Positions 16,637 through 26,457 of a stretch of 42,351 nt of DNA are shown in pieces. The translations under genes were made by a program, and so were the position numbers. A model generated the notes under the pieces. That model searched no databases. It saw only the letters and a program-made list of their open reading frames with translations, and was not told the origin of the DNA. Source of the DNA: Lacticaseibacillus songhuajiangensis (GTDB taxonomy: Bacteria > Bacillota > Bacilli > Lactobacillales > Lactobacillaceae); NCBI RefSeq assembly GCF_003946025.1, contig NZ_RHNR01000019.1:1-42351 (forward strand). Direction: 5' to 3'. The number at the start of each line of letters is the position of its first letter. The stretch's first letter is position 1.

Positions 16637-17560
16637 TTACTTACCGTATTCAGCCAACATTGCGGGCAGTTCTTCCGCCGTTGGGTAGGACTTCTGCGTT
16701 CCGCGGCGCGTCACCGTCATGGCAGCGTACTGGTTCGCGTGCTGCAAGGCAGTCGCCACATCTTCGCCTTCGGTGTAGTAGTGCGCGAAGGAACCGATGA
16801 AGGAGTCGCCGGCACCCGTGGTGTCCACCGCCTTGACCTTCATGCCCGGAACAATTTGCTCGTGGTCCTTATCAACCCAGAGCGCACCCTTACTGCCCAG
16901 CGTGATAATCAGGTTACCCACACCCATGTCGATAAGCTTGTGCGCAGCGGCCTTAATGCCGTCCAGCGTGTCGGTTGGCATGCCGGTCAGCGTTGCCAGT
17001 TCCGTTTCGTTAGGTGTAAAGAATGCCGTGCGGCTCACGTAGTCGATGTTCAGGTGTTCGTTGGCTGGCGCCGGGTTGAGCAGCACGGGCACACCGTACT
17101 TTTCACCGAGTTCAATCGCGTGGTAGTTCGTTTCCAGCGCGATTTCCTGCTGGAGCACAATCAACTTGGAACCCTTAATTTGGTCAACCTTGTGATCCAG
17201 GACTTCAGGGGTCAGTTCCTTGTTGGCACCCTTGATGATGAGAATCCGGTTGTCAGACGTGGGGTCAACAAAGATTGGCGCAACACCACTGTTTTGTGTG
17301 CCAACACCGATGCCATCGGTGCGGATACCGCTATTCTGGTAGTTTTCCAGTTGGTTCTTCCCGAACTCATCGTGACCCACCATCGTGATGAAGTTCACAT
17401 CGGAGCCCAGACGTGCTGCGGCCATCGCCTGGTTCGCGCCCTTACCCCCGAAGCCCATTTCAAAACGTGGTGCCTCAATCGTTTCCCCTTCAACCGGCAT
17501 GCGGTCGATGTAAGTTGTCAGATCAATCATGTTAGAACCAATTACAGTAATGTCAGCCAT
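16637..17560 (-). CDS. deoK: PfkB-family pentose kinase, probable deoxyribokinase
   Basis: This 307-residue ribokinase-like enzyme has the sugar site GGKGANQ (38-44), the catalytic Asp252 in DTTGAGDSF and an adenine pocket near LGSKGALWV. By sequence alone it would be called ribokinase. It is, however, co-directional and closely spaced with a mutarotase-like gene, a FucP-type permease and deoC, matching the deoK-deoP-deoX set known from Salmonella. Phosphorylation of 2-deoxyribose to 2-deoxyribose 5-phosphate, the DeoC substrate, is therefore the better inference. AGGAGG precedes ATG 17560. True ribose specificity remains possible. Confidence 0.85.
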   Translation of the reverse strand: MADITVIGSNMIDLTTYIDRMPVEGETIEAPRFEMGFGGKGANQAMAAARLGSDVNFITMVGHDEFGKNQLENYQNSGIRTDGIGVGTQNSGVAPIFVDPTSDNRILIIKGANKELTPEVLDHKVDQIKGSKLIVLQQEIALETNYHAIELGEKYGVPVLLNPAPANEHLNIDYVSRTAFFTPNETELATLTGMPTDTLDGIKAAAHKLIDMGVGNLIITLGSKGALWVDKDHEQIVPGMKVKAVDTTGAGDSFIGSFAHYYTEGEDVATALQHANQYAAMTVTRRGTQKSYPTAEELPAMLAEYGK

Positions 17561-17589
17561 TTTGTTTTCCTCCTACGTCTCGCTTGTGA

Positions 17590-18609
17590 TTAGTGTTCCA
17601 GACCCGTTGTGACCGTGAAGCTGCGCTTTTCCAGCGGCTTAAGCATGATGAGTGTGCCCGCCTTGGTTGCGGCTGCCTTGCCTTCTGGTGTGCTGGTGCC
17701 AGGCAGTGCAAAGGCTGCCACCTGCTGGTCCGCATTGTAAAGGATCCAGCGCGTCACGATTGGGAATTCCGCCGTCTTGAACTTGGTCAGGAAATTGTGC
17801 TGATCGTCCAAGTGCATCCGGAACTGCGCTTCGTCCGTGAAGTCGGTCAGGTTCTTGGAGAAGAACACAATTTCAGGGTCATAGTGGGCCTTGTCGTCCA
17901 GGTCGTTGATCAGTTCACCGGAAGCCTTGAGCTTGTCGTTGTAGGCAAGCCAGTCTGGTGTTGGGTGCACGTGACTAGGAATCGTCTGGCGCAGCTGGAA
18001 CGCTTCGTCAGGCAAGTTCTGCTCAATGTGGCCACCGTCTGCGTAGGCATAGTTCATGTGGCACATGTACTGCAGCGGCATTGGCTGGTAGTTAGACAGG
18101 TTCGTCACGCTCAGCTTGATGTCAAAGAGGCCGCTGTCCGCATGCATCACTACGGAAGGTTCGCTCAGGTAGTGGTCACCAAAACCCTTCACGTATTCGA
18201 AGTCGGCGTGAATGGTCAGCGTCTGGTCATCGTCAATGGTGAGGTAGGCGTGGTCCATTTTGCTGGTTGGGAACTCACCGTGCAGCTGGTAGTTGTCTTC
18301 AGGCGCTGGGGTCCCGTTGCCCAGCAAACCAGAGGTGAACTGGAAGCAGCCGTAAGTATCCGCAATGCCTTCACCAGGAAGTGGCTGGGAGAACATGTCC
18401 TTCATCTTGAGGGAGATGCCATCGAAAATGGCGTCCCAGATAATCAGGCCCATGAATGGCAGCACGGTCAAGTGGCCGCGACTGTTCTCGATGGTCAGTG
18501 CCTCAACCCCAGATGGGTAAGTGAAGGTCGTGGCCTTAAAGTTCTTGCTTTCGTACAGCGCAAATGGTGCCTTAGCGAACATTTCGTGAGTTAAGTTCAA
18601 TTTCTTCAT
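17590..18609 (-). CDS. deoX: Aldose-1-epimerase-like protein, DeoX type
   Basis: This 339-residue protein resembles the galactose-mutarotase fold (DUF4432/aldose 1-epimerase family). Conserved blocks include TIENSRGHLTVLPFMGLIIWDA, YQLHGEFPTS, SNYQPMPLQYMCHMNYAY and a C-terminal ending of mixed strands. In the related Salmonella deoxyribose cluster the corresponding gene is deoX, whose exact reaction is uncertain; mutarotation of deoxyribose is a plausible role. GGAGGG precedes ATG 18609. The spacing to deoK is 29 bp and to the permease 23 bp. Confidence 0.8.
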   Translation of the reverse strand: MKKLNLTHEMFAKAPFALYESKNFKATTFTYPSGVEALTIENSRGHLTVLPFMGLIIWDAIFDGISLKMKDMFSQPLPGEGIADTYGCFQFTSGLLGNGTPAPEDNYQLHGEFPTSKMDHAYLTIDDDQTLTIHADFEYVKGFGDHYLSEPSVVMHADSGLFDIKLSVTNLSNYQPMPLQYMCHMNYAYADGGHIEQNLPDEAFQLRQTIPSHVHPTPDWLAYNDKLKASGELINDLDDKAHYDPEIVFFSKNLTDFTDEAQFRMHLDDQHNFLTKFKTAEFPIVTRWILYNADQQVAAFALPGTSTPEGKAAATKAGTLIMLKPLEKRSFTVTTGLEH

Positions 18610-18632
18610 GATTTAATCCCTCCAGATTTTTC

Positions 18633-19997
18633 CTAGTTTTGTGTTTGGTGCTTGCGGTAGTAGCTAAATGCATAGATTCCAACCAGCGCGAAACTGATGA
18701 CGTTAACGACAAAGGAGATGGACATAGAACCCGTCTTGTCGGCCACAATCCCCTGCAAAAGTGGGGTGATGGCGCCGCCGATGATGGACATGACGATGAT
18801 GGCCCCAGCCGTTTCCGTGTAGCGCTTGTCCTTAACGGTATCCAGCGTCTGCGAGTAAATGGTTGGCCAGCCCGGTCCGAATAAACCGCTTGCAAGAACT
18901 GCGAAATAAACCGCAGTGATGTTCGGCACGAGCATCACGTAGATCAGTGCCAAAGTACCGACGATGGCGAACCAGCCGAGAACGCGGGAGCTGGCGAACT
19001 TCTTCATCAGGCTGGTGGCAATCAATTTGCCGGCGAAGAAGGCGATGTAGCTGTAAACCATGAAGGTTGAGGCATCGCGTTCAGTGATGGACTTGCTGAA
19101 GGTCATGGCGAGGCTGATGGTAAATGACCAGACCGCCGTCTGCATGCCGATGTAGACGAATTCGGCACCGATACCCTTCATGAAATCGTGGTTGTGGATC
19201 AGGTAGTGGATTGTTTCACCAATTTTGGCGCCGCTCGCCTTTTGCGTTTTTGCGGCGCGCGGCTTGCCGCTTGGGAACTGCGTCAGTGCGAAGAGGAAAA
19301 TTCCGACGAGCAGCACCATGATGATGTACTTGTATGGCAGCAGCGTTTGTTGCAGCATCTTTTGCCCGTAAGCCAGGCGCGCAGCACCATGCATGGAAGC
19401 CATGGTCTGCTCAAGACTTGCCCCATCGCTGAAGACCAGGTACTTGCCCATCAGAATCCCGATAACGGCGCCCACTGGGTAGAACACTTGGGAAATGTTC
19501 AGCCGCACCGTGGACTTATCCTTCGGCCCCATGAGGGTACTGAAGGTGTTGGCACTGGTTTCCAAGAAGCTCAGGCCACACGCAATGGCGAACAGCGCAA
19601 TGAGGAACACCCCATATGTTGCCAGGTGGGAAGCTGGGAAGAACAATGCACACCCAACCGTGTACAGCACCAGCCCCGTAATAATGGCGAACTTGTACGA
19701 GGTCCGTTTAATCACCCGGGACGCCGGAATGGCGAGAATGAAGTACCCCAGATAAAACGCGCTCTGCACGAAGGCGCTTGCAACATTACTTAAGGTAAAA
19801 ATCGTCTTGAACTGCGTGATCAAAATGTTGTTCAAACTTGCCGCTGCGGCCCACATCGGAATCAGGAGGGACAGCAACATGAACTGGAACACCGGTGTTC
19901 GGTCCAAGTACCCATCGTCTAATTCTTTGGCACGTAACTTGAACAGTCCGAACCCTTTTGCCTTCCTCGCCTGTGTTACTGGCTGTGCTTTTTCCAT
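18633..19997 (-). CDS. deoP: FucP-type MFS sugar permease, probable deoxyribose transporter
   Basis: This 454-residue polytopic membrane protein of the fucose permease branch of the major facilitator superfamily has twelve predicted helices. It starts at FMLLSLLIPMWAAAASLNNIL and includes the typical QSAFYLGYFILAIPASRVI and FLETSANTFSTLMGP. Proton-driven uptake of a deoxy sugar is the family role. The cluster (deoC, kinase, mutarotase, DeoR) points to 2-deoxyribose. GGAGGAG precedes ATG 19997. The 205-bp spacer to deoC holds two strong stem-loops. Confidence 0.87.
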   Translation of the reverse strand: MEKAQPVTQARKAKGFGLFKLRAKELDDGYLDRTPVFQFMLLSLLIPMWAAAASLNNILITQFKTIFTLSNVASAFVQSAFYLGYFILAIPASRVIKRTSYKFAIITGLVLYTVGCALFFPASHLATYGVFLIALFAIACGLSFLETSANTFSTLMGPKDKSTVRLNISQVFYPVGAVIGILMGKYLVFSDGASLEQTMASMHGAARLAYGQKMLQQTLLPYKYIIMVLLVGIFLFALTQFPSGKPRAAKTQKASGAKIGETIHYLIHNHDFMKGIGAEFVYIGMQTAVWSFTISLAMTFSKSITERDASTFMVYSYIAFFAGKLIATSLMKKFASSRVLGWFAIVGTLALIYVMLVPNITAVYFAVLASGLFGPGWPTIYSQTLDTVKDKRYTETAGAIIVMSIIGGAITPLLQGIVADKTGSMSISFVVNVISFALVGIYAFSYYRKHQTQN

Positions 19998-20023
19998 GTT
20001 GTGTCTCCTCCTCTAGCTGCGAC

Positions 20024-20119
20024 GAAAGGTGTTCAGAACCCGGAGTATAAGGTGGTGACGACGGAAATCCCGTTTTTAGGATTTCTGTCGTCGCTGCCTT
20101 ATACATGAGGGTTCCTTTC
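20024..20119. repeat. Long segmented hairpin in the deoC-deoP spacer
   Basis: Stem blocks in order are GAAAG, GAACCC (20036-20041), GTATAAGG (20045-20052) and GTGACGACGGAAATCC (20055-20070). Their partners follow an 8-nt loop, ending with CCTTATAC, GGGTTC and CTTTC. Small internal loops separate the blocks. No T run follows on the minus strand, so it is unlikely to be a simple terminator. Confidence 0.85.
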
Positions 20120-20126
20120 AGTGTCC

Positions 20127-20160
20127 ATTGCACTATCCTTGCTAAAGCGAGGAGTGCAAT
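20127..20160. repeat. Second hairpin in the deoC-deoP spacer
   Basis: ATTGCACT (20127-20134) pairs with AGTGCAAT (20153-20160), and CCTTGC with GCGAGG, around a TAAA loop. It stands directly between the long hairpin and deoC. Confidence 0.75.
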
Positions 20161-20202
20161 TGGCTACCTTTCGGCGCGCGACCACTATTGTAATGTAATT
20201 GC

Positions 20203-20853
20203 TTATTCCTTACCGATGATCTTCATGCTGGCACTGACACCCAGGCGGGTTGCCCCGGCGTCAATCATGGCCTGCGCTTCGGCTGCGGAGTGGATACCAC
20301 CGGAAGCCTTGAGTGCGGCGCGGCCCTTAACGGCGGCCTTCATGAGTTCGATGTCGTGCACCGCTGCCCCGCGAGTGGAGAAACCAGTTGAGGTCTTCAC
20401 AAAATCTGCCCCAGCGGCTGCAACAAGTTCGCTAGCCTTACTGATCTCGTCGTCGCTCAGCAGTGCGGTTTCAATGATGACCTTAACCAGCTTGCCTGCT
20501 TCGTGGCCCGTCTTCACAACAGCGGTAATGTCGGCAGAAACAGCGGCGTAATTGCCAGCCTTCATCTCGCCGATGTTGATGACCATGTCGAGTTCGTCGA
20601 CACCATCCGCGATGGCCTGCTTTGCTTCAGCAACCTTGATGGCGGTTGTGTTGGCACCCAGTGGGAAACCAATAACCGTCGCGGTCTTGACGTCCGTGCC
20701 CTTGAGCATGCCGTGGACCTTAGCGACCCAGTATGGGTTAACCATGACGGAGAAGAAGTGATTGTCGATGGCCTCATGTGTGACCTTCTCGATTTGCGCC
20801 TCAGTTGCTTCAGGCTTGAGCAGTGTGTGATCGATGTACTTGTTGAATTCCAC
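20203..20853 (-). CDS. deoC: Deoxyribose-phosphate aldolase
   Basis: This 216-residue TIM-barrel class I aldolase splits 2-deoxyribose 5-phosphate into acetaldehyde and glyceraldehyde 3-phosphate. The Schiff-base Lys153 is in [10 protein letters not shown], the assisting Asp89 in [10 protein letters not shown] and Lys182 in LKASGGI. The start is GTG at 20853, preceded by AAGGGG. It is the first gene of the minus-strand deo operon, followed by the permease, mutarotase-like and kinase genes. Its promoter overlaps a palindrome and faces deoR. Confidence 0.96.
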   Translation of the reverse strand: MEFNKYIDHTLLKPEATEAQIEKVTHEAIDNHFFSVMVNPYWVAKVHGMLKGTDVKTATVIGFPLGANTTAIKVAEAKQAIADGVDELDMVINIGEMKAGNYAAVSADITAVVKTGHEAGKLVKVIIETALLSDDEISKASELVAAAGADFVKTSTGFSTRGAAVHDIELMKAAVKGRAALKASGGIHSAAEAQAMIDAGATRLGVSASMKIIGKE

Positions 20854-20885
20854 GATTGTGAAACCCCTTTCTTTTTGACGAACAA

Positions 20886-20915
20886 ATCATAACAAGTGTT
20901 ATGCACATTTGTAAA
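20886..20915 (-). promoter_or_regulatory. deoC operon promoter with overlapping palindrome
   Basis: On the minus strand TTTACA (20915-20910), an 18-bp spacer and TATGAT (20891-20886) form a promoter. CATAACA-AG-TGTTATG (20888-20903) is a 7-bp-arm palindrome overlapping the -10, a likely operator. Confidence 0.6.
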
Positions 20916-20922
20916 CCCCTAA

Positions 20923-20940
20923 TTTGAAATTTTGTTCAAA
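20923..20940. promoter_or_regulatory. DeoR operator
   Basis: TTTGAA-ATTTTG-TTCAAA is a palindrome with 6-bp arms. Its reverse complement differs only at the end bases from the ATTGAACAAAATTTCAAT palindrome I recall for Bacillus subtilis DeoR. It lies between the divergent deoC and deoR genes, just upstream of the deoC -35. Confidence 0.75.
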
Positions 20941-20967
20941 AAAAATCCGGTGCAAAATTGCTTATGC

Positions 20968-20973
20968 TATAAT
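20968..20973 (+). promoter_or_regulatory. deoR -10 element
   Basis: TATAAT is a perfect -10 about 45 bp before the deoR start. No good -35 is visible at 16-18 bp, as expected if the DeoR site sets its activity. Confidence 0.45.
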
Positions 20974-21017
20974 TATTGTCATTAAGAGCCGTTAAATCGG
21001 GATTGGAAGGGATACCA

Positions 21018-21971
21018 TTGCCTGAAATTGATGCCAAAAAAAATCGTGTCGAGCTGGCACTCAAAGTCTGTCACCTCTATTACGAGGATGAATTAAGCCA
21101 GGGCGACATTGCCAAGCGCCTGCAGATTTCGCGACCAACCATTTCACGCCTACTGCAGTTCGCACGTGATCAGGGGCTGGTTCAAATTAAGATTGCTGAC
21201 CCCCTCAAGGATCTCAACTTCCTCGGTGCGGAGCTGGAGGCTAAATTCGGACTGAAGAAGGCGCTCGTCGTGTACGACGCCAGCGGTGACGAAGCCCACA
21301 TTAACGACAAGCTGGGCGCCGCGACTGCTGACTACCTTGATTCAATCGTCCGCAATGGCGACCGCATTGGTATTAGTTGGGGACACACCATCGAGGCAGT
21401 GGCTAACCACCTGCATGAGACCAGTCGCACCGGCGTCCAAGTCGTGCAACTGAAAGGCAGCGTGTCTGAATCCAACATCAATAACTTCGGCAGTGATATT
21501 CTGAGCAAGTTCGGTGCCGCCTTCCACACCAGCGCACTCAATCTCCCCTTGCCCGTTATTTTTGACAATGCCGTGACCAAGGACATCGTGCTCAAGGACC
21601 GTTTCATCGATGCCATCATTCAGGCCGGCGTGGAAACCAACATCGCCCTCTTCACTTGCGGTACCGTGCGTAATGACTCGCTTTTGTTCAACCTCGGTTA
21701 CCTCAAAGATGATGAAATTGCGCGCCTGCAGGAAAGCGCAGTTGGTGACATTGTTTCCCGGTTTATTGCGGCAGACGGCACAATTGCGGACAAAGACATC
21801 AATGACCGTACCGTCGGCATTCAGCTCGCCAAGTTGCGCGACAAGGAGTATGCTGTACTCGTTGCCGGTTCCACCAAGAAACTCGATTCCGTCCGTGGCG
21901 CACTACATGGCGGCTACGCAAACGTGCTGATTACGGACGAGCGGACGGCAACAGATTTGCTGAAAATGTAA
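21018..21971 (+). CDS. deoR: SorC/DeoR-type deoxyribonucleoside regulator
   Basis: This 317-residue regulator of the SorC family, as in Bacillus subtilis DeoR, binds deoxyribose 5-phosphate as inducer. The N-terminal helix-turn-helix is LSQGDIAKRLQISRPTISRLLQ. The rest is a sugar-phosphate-binding domain with GISWGHTIEAV, LKGSVSE and VAGSTKKLDSVRGAL. I place the start at TTG 21018, 6 nt after GGAAGGG; the in-frame TTG at 20976 would overlap the promoter region and has no ribosome binding site. It is divergent from deoC, and the Bacillus-like operator lies between them. Confidence 0.88.
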   Translation: MPEIDAKKNRVELALKVCHLYYEDELSQGDIAKRLQISRPTISRLLQFARDQGLVQIKIADPLKDLNFLGAELEAKFGLKKALVVYDASGDEAHINDKLGAATADYLDSIVRNGDRIGISWGHTIEAVANHLHETSRTGVQVVQLKGSVSESNINNFGSDILSKFGAAFHTSALNLPLPVIFDNAVTKDIVLKDRFIDAIIQAGVETNIALFTCGTVRNDSLLFNLGYLKDDEIARLQESAVGDIVSRFIAADGTIADKDINDRTVGIQLAKLRDKEYAVLVAGSTKKLDSVRGALHGGYANVLITDERTATDLLKM

Positions 21972-22144
21972 TTTGTCGTTATTTTCATGTGGACTTTTCT
22001 TCAATACCATGGTCTCGCGCTGTCGACTAGCAATTATGCCAGCAAGAGGCTATGGGTCCTTAAACAGGGGCATTTTGTACTTGAAAAGCATCCGGCCAAA
22101 ATGGCCCGTCTTAAAAAAATAATTTTTTACAGGAGTGACTCACA

Positions 22145-22534
22145 ATGCCATTTATGAAAATTGATATGTTAAAAGGTCGCAACCCCAAAGAAATTCAGGC
22201 AATTCTGGATATTTCCTATCAAGTCATGCTGGCTGCCTTTGACGCACCAGACGGCGACCGCTACCAAATCGTCACACAGCACGAGCCGTACGAAATGCAA
22301 ATTCTGGACACCGGTCTGGGCATCAAGCGCACAAACAAGGTCCTGATTTTTAGCCTGACCACCCGCCCACGGACTCAGCAACAAAAGGAAAATTTCTACA
22401 AACAGTTAGTTGCCGCACTTCATGAACAGCTGGACATTGCGCCTAGTGATGTCATGATTAACCTGACCGTCAATTCCGATGCAGACTGGAGCTTCGGCCT
22501 GGGACGCGCACAATTCCTGACGGGAGAGTTGTAA
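22145..22534 (+). CDS. Tautomerase family protein
   Basis: This 129-residue protein of the MIF/4-oxalocrotonate tautomerase superfamily (YusQ-like) carries the catalytic proline directly after the start Met (MPFMKIDM). Two related beta-alpha-beta halves are visible (KGRNPKEIQAILDISYQVM and PRTQQQKENFYKQLVAAL). The C-terminus DWSFGLGRAQFL is common in this subgroup. The substrate is unknown. AGGAG precedes ATG 22145. It has its own gap upstream (173 bp) and stands alone. Confidence 0.87.
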   Translation: MPFMKIDMLKGRNPKEIQAILDISYQVMLAAFDAPDGDRYQIVTQHEPYEMQILDTGLGIKRTNKVLIFSLTTRPRTQQQKENFYKQLVAALHEQLDIAPSDVMINLTVNSDADWSFGLGRAQFLTGEL

Positions 22535-22982
22535 TCTCATTACGTTAAAACACCGGTCAACCACCATCGTTAATGCAAGTGATTAAAAAGCACCACGGTA
22601 TCCTGGCTTGGCGCCTGCTTACACTGAAGCAGGCTAATTGGCACCTAGTAGTGCCTGTATGCTAATGGTTGTGTTCCCGTGCTTGCAATATGTGCTCAAC
22701 GAAGGCGCTCGGCAGCATCCCCCCACTAATTTGCACTTTAGTGTTTGAGGCAGAGTGGCGAAGTCGATTGCCACGCAAAGAGCATGAAGCGCCAGGACAA
22801 CCGACGTTTTCGACCATCTTGTCCTAGTTCTTCATGCTCGGAAGAAATTTGTTTTGACCGGATTTCGAGAAATTTTAGTGCTAACCAAGCCTACCCGGCG
22901 TATGCGACTTCACGCTTGCGGAATCGCCCCACTCCAGACCAAACCTGATGCCGTACACTATTCTCAACGCTCCATTGCTAAT
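22535..22982. other. Gene-free stretch with several hairpins
   Basis: No convincing gene. GCCTGCTT (22613-22620) pairs with AAGCAGGC (22627-22634), and a larger hairpin occupies 22780-22839. GCACTTTAG (22732 on) and the complement of AGTGCTAA (22881 on) flank the larger hairpin loosely, like weak terminal repeats. Confidence 0.5.
22780..22839. repeat. Segmented hairpin
   Basis: GAGCATGAAG (22780-22789) pairs with CTTCATGCTC (22830-22839), and AGGACAA (22794-22800) with TTGTCCT (22819-22825). They are separated by symmetric 4-nt mismatches; the apical loop is 18 nt. No T run follows. Confidence 0.8.
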
Positions 22983-23015
22983 AAAAAGGCCGAAGCAACG
23001 CTGCTTCGGCCTTTT
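22983..23015 (-). terminator. Terminator of the EIIB-EIIA-GH1 operon
   Basis: AAAAAGGCCGAAGCA pairs perfectly with TGCTTCGGCCTTTT around a 4-nt loop, 17 bp after the glycosidase stop. Confidence 0.92.
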
Positions 23016-23031
23016 CGTGTACCTATAATGA

Positions 23032-24860
<1,829 letters not shown>

Positions 24861-24875
24861 GAGTGCTTACCTCTC

Positions 24876-25193
24876 CTATTCAGCGGGTTCGGTCAGCTTC
24901 AGTGCTGCCTTAAGCACGTTGGCGCCATTCATCAGACCGTAGTCCTGCATGTTAATGACTTCAACCGGAATGTCGAGGCGCTTTTGCAGGTCGTCAAACA
25001 TGTAACGCACCTGTGGTCCGAGCATGAGCACGTCGGGGTGCTCGCTCTCCAGTTCCTTGTCAATTGCGTTTGATGCCGTGGCAAAAATTTTGGCGTCAAT
25101 GCCCTCTGCCTCGGCGGCTTTTTGCATCTTGTTAACTAGCAAGCTCGTGGACATCCCCGCGTTGCATGCCAGCATAATGGTCTTTTCAGCCAT
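24876..25193 (-). CDS. PTS EIIB component, lactose/cellobiose family
   Basis: This 105-residue cytoplasmic phosphocarrier has the phosphorylated Cys10 in the loop MLACNAGMSTSLLV. LGPQVRYMFDDLQKRL and INMQDYGLMNG are also typical. It is the first gene of the EIIB-EIIA-GH1 operon, with GGGAG before ATG 25193. A cre site in its leader suggests carbon catabolite repression. The divergent GntR gene is its likely specific regulator. Confidence 0.95.
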   Translation of the reverse strand: MAEKTIMLACNAGMSTSLLVNKMQKAAEAEGIDAKIFATASNAIDKELESEHPDVLMLGPQVRYMFDDLQKRLDIPVEVINMQDYGLMNGANVLKAALKLTEPAE

Positions 25194-25237
25194 GATTAAA
25201 ACTCCCTTTCACATCAGAATGGATCATTGGCCTATAA

Positions 25238-25252
25238 CGGAATCGCTTTCAT
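25238..25252 (-). promoter_or_regulatory. cre site in the EIIB leader
   Basis: Minus-strand ATGAAAGCGATTCCG fits the CcpA consensus WTGNAANCGNWNNCW except at the last base. It lies downstream of a TTGCTA-17-TACACT promoter, a position suited to roadblock repression. Confidence 0.65.
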
Positions 25253-25427
25253 CTCTACGCCCGTTAGTGTAATACGTGGGTACAAATTTAGCAAGTGCTT
25301 ACAAATATTTTTTTGTGATGACACGTCAAGCGCGGTCTGACGGCAATCACGTGCAAAAGCTCCCCTTTTGCGGCCGCTAAAGGGTACAATTAAGGCAACA
25401 ATTTGCAGAAGCGGGAGATAATTATTG

Positions 25428-26135
25428 ATGTATCACGAAATCGCGAACGACATTATTAACAAAATCAACCAGGGCGACTTCGATACTAAGTTGCCTACCG
25501 AACAAGAACTAATGGCCCGCTATGGTGTTAGTCGCAATACTATTCGCCGCGCAATCGACGTTGTCTACCAGCGCGGCCTATTGCGGCGGGTGCAGGGCTC
25601 CGGTTACTACATCAATCGCCAACCGAGTGCGTCCAAAGCCATCATGAATCTGTCTGCCGGCACGGGGAACGCCATGCACAGCGCCGAAACCCACCTGACG
25701 TCCAAGGTCGTGACCTTCGACAAGGTGAACGTTGACCATGAATACGCGCGCCTAATGCACGTCCCCGATGGCACCGAGATGTACCGGGTCGTTCGCCTGC
25801 GGTCGCTAGAAGGTGAGCTCTACTGTTTGGAGCAAGCGTACTTTCTGACCAAGCTCATCCCAGTGCTGACGGTTGAGGCTGTGAATGACTCTATTCTCAC
25901 CTTTCTCAAGGAAACTTACGCCATCACGCCAACCAGTAGCGACGATTTCGTCAGTGTTGAGCAGCTCACCGCGGATCAAGCGAGTTTGTTGGAACGACCC
26001 GTCGGTGACAGCGTGCTTTGCCTCAGTCAGCTAAACTACTGCGGGAATGGTACCTTCTTCAATTACTCCATTACGCACTATGTCTACCCAGGCATTCACT
26101 TTTACTTCCACGCGGCACCGCTGGCTAGTAACTAA
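25428..26135 (+). CDS. GntR-family regulator with UTRA effector domain
   Basis: This 235-residue regulator has a winged helix in about residues 5-68 (KLPTEQELMARYGVSRNTIRRAIDVV and LRRVQGSGYYI). A UTRA ligand-binding domain follows (about 90-232), with MYRVVRLRSLEGELYCLEQAYF and FFNYSITHYVYPG near the end. UTRA members bind phosphosugars. It is divergent from EIIB-EIIA-GH1 and is the natural regulator of that operon. ATG 25428 has GGGAG upstream; the TTG at 25425 is less likely. Confidence 0.9.
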   Translation: MYHEIANDIINKINQGDFDTKLPTEQELMARYGVSRNTIRRAIDVVYQRGLLRRVQGSGYYINRQPSASKAIMNLSAGTGNAMHSAETHLTSKVVTFDKVNVDHEYARLMHVPDGTEMYRVVRLRSLEGELYCLEQAYFLTKLIPVLTVEAVNDSILTFLKETYAITPTSSDDFVSVEQLTADQASLLERPVGDSVLCLSQLNYCGNGTFFNYSITHYVYPGIHFYFHAAPLASN

Positions 26136-26190
26136 AAAAGAGTCGACCACAACGGTCGTGCATTGATATTCTTTCGAATTCCATGCCGGC

Positions 26191-26244
26191 GGATCCTACG
26201 GTGTCCGTCTCACTAGGGGATAAATCCCCAAGGTCGACTGGCTC
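26191..26244 (+). repeat. Conserved structured module, copy 2
   Basis: CGGTGTCC, GTCTCACTA, hairpin GGGGAT-AA-ATCCCC, then AAGGTCGACTGGCTC. Against copy 1 the hairpin differs at two paired positions, each with the matching change in the other arm. Confidence 0.75.
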
Positions 26245-26377
26245 TGACCAATCTGAATCAAGGTGAGAATCCGGCCACCTCCGCTTCGCTACGGATGTAG
26301 GAGAGTACGTGCTGATGCACTACTCTCCCAGCATCCAAACGTGGACCGCAATGCATCTCCCTCCGCCTAACACAATC

Positions 26378-26412
26378 AGGGCCATATTCCCAAGTTCGGG
26401 GAATACGGCCCT
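26378..26412. terminator. Bidirectional hairpin terminator
   Basis: AGGGCC.TATTCCC pairs with GGGGAATA.GGCCCT around a 7-nt loop, between the convergent GntR genes. The flanking T/A runs are short. Confidence 0.65.
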
Positions 26413-26457
26413 TACGTTAGTGCTCGGGAGCTAACCGCATTGTGGCCCACTCTCTTT

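Larger units (their letters stand above)
26136..26457. other. Structured gene-free region between two GntR genes
   Basis: Contains the second copy of the conserved module (26191-26244). Downstream is a hairpin in which GGAGAGT and GTGC pair with GCAC and ACTCTCC (26300-26328), closed by GGATG with CATCC. TGCATTG (26159-26165) can pair with CAATGCA (26349-26355) and would enclose all of it. A terminator ends the stretch. Confidence 0.55.

Noticed and set aside
17593..18594. 333-codon open frame on the plus strand
   Set aside because: Shadow of the deoX gene; the minus-strand product has family motifs and a good ribosome binding site.
22745..22948. 67-codon plus-strand frame
   Set aside because: Runs through the bulged hairpin, has no ribosome binding site and no protein-like pattern.
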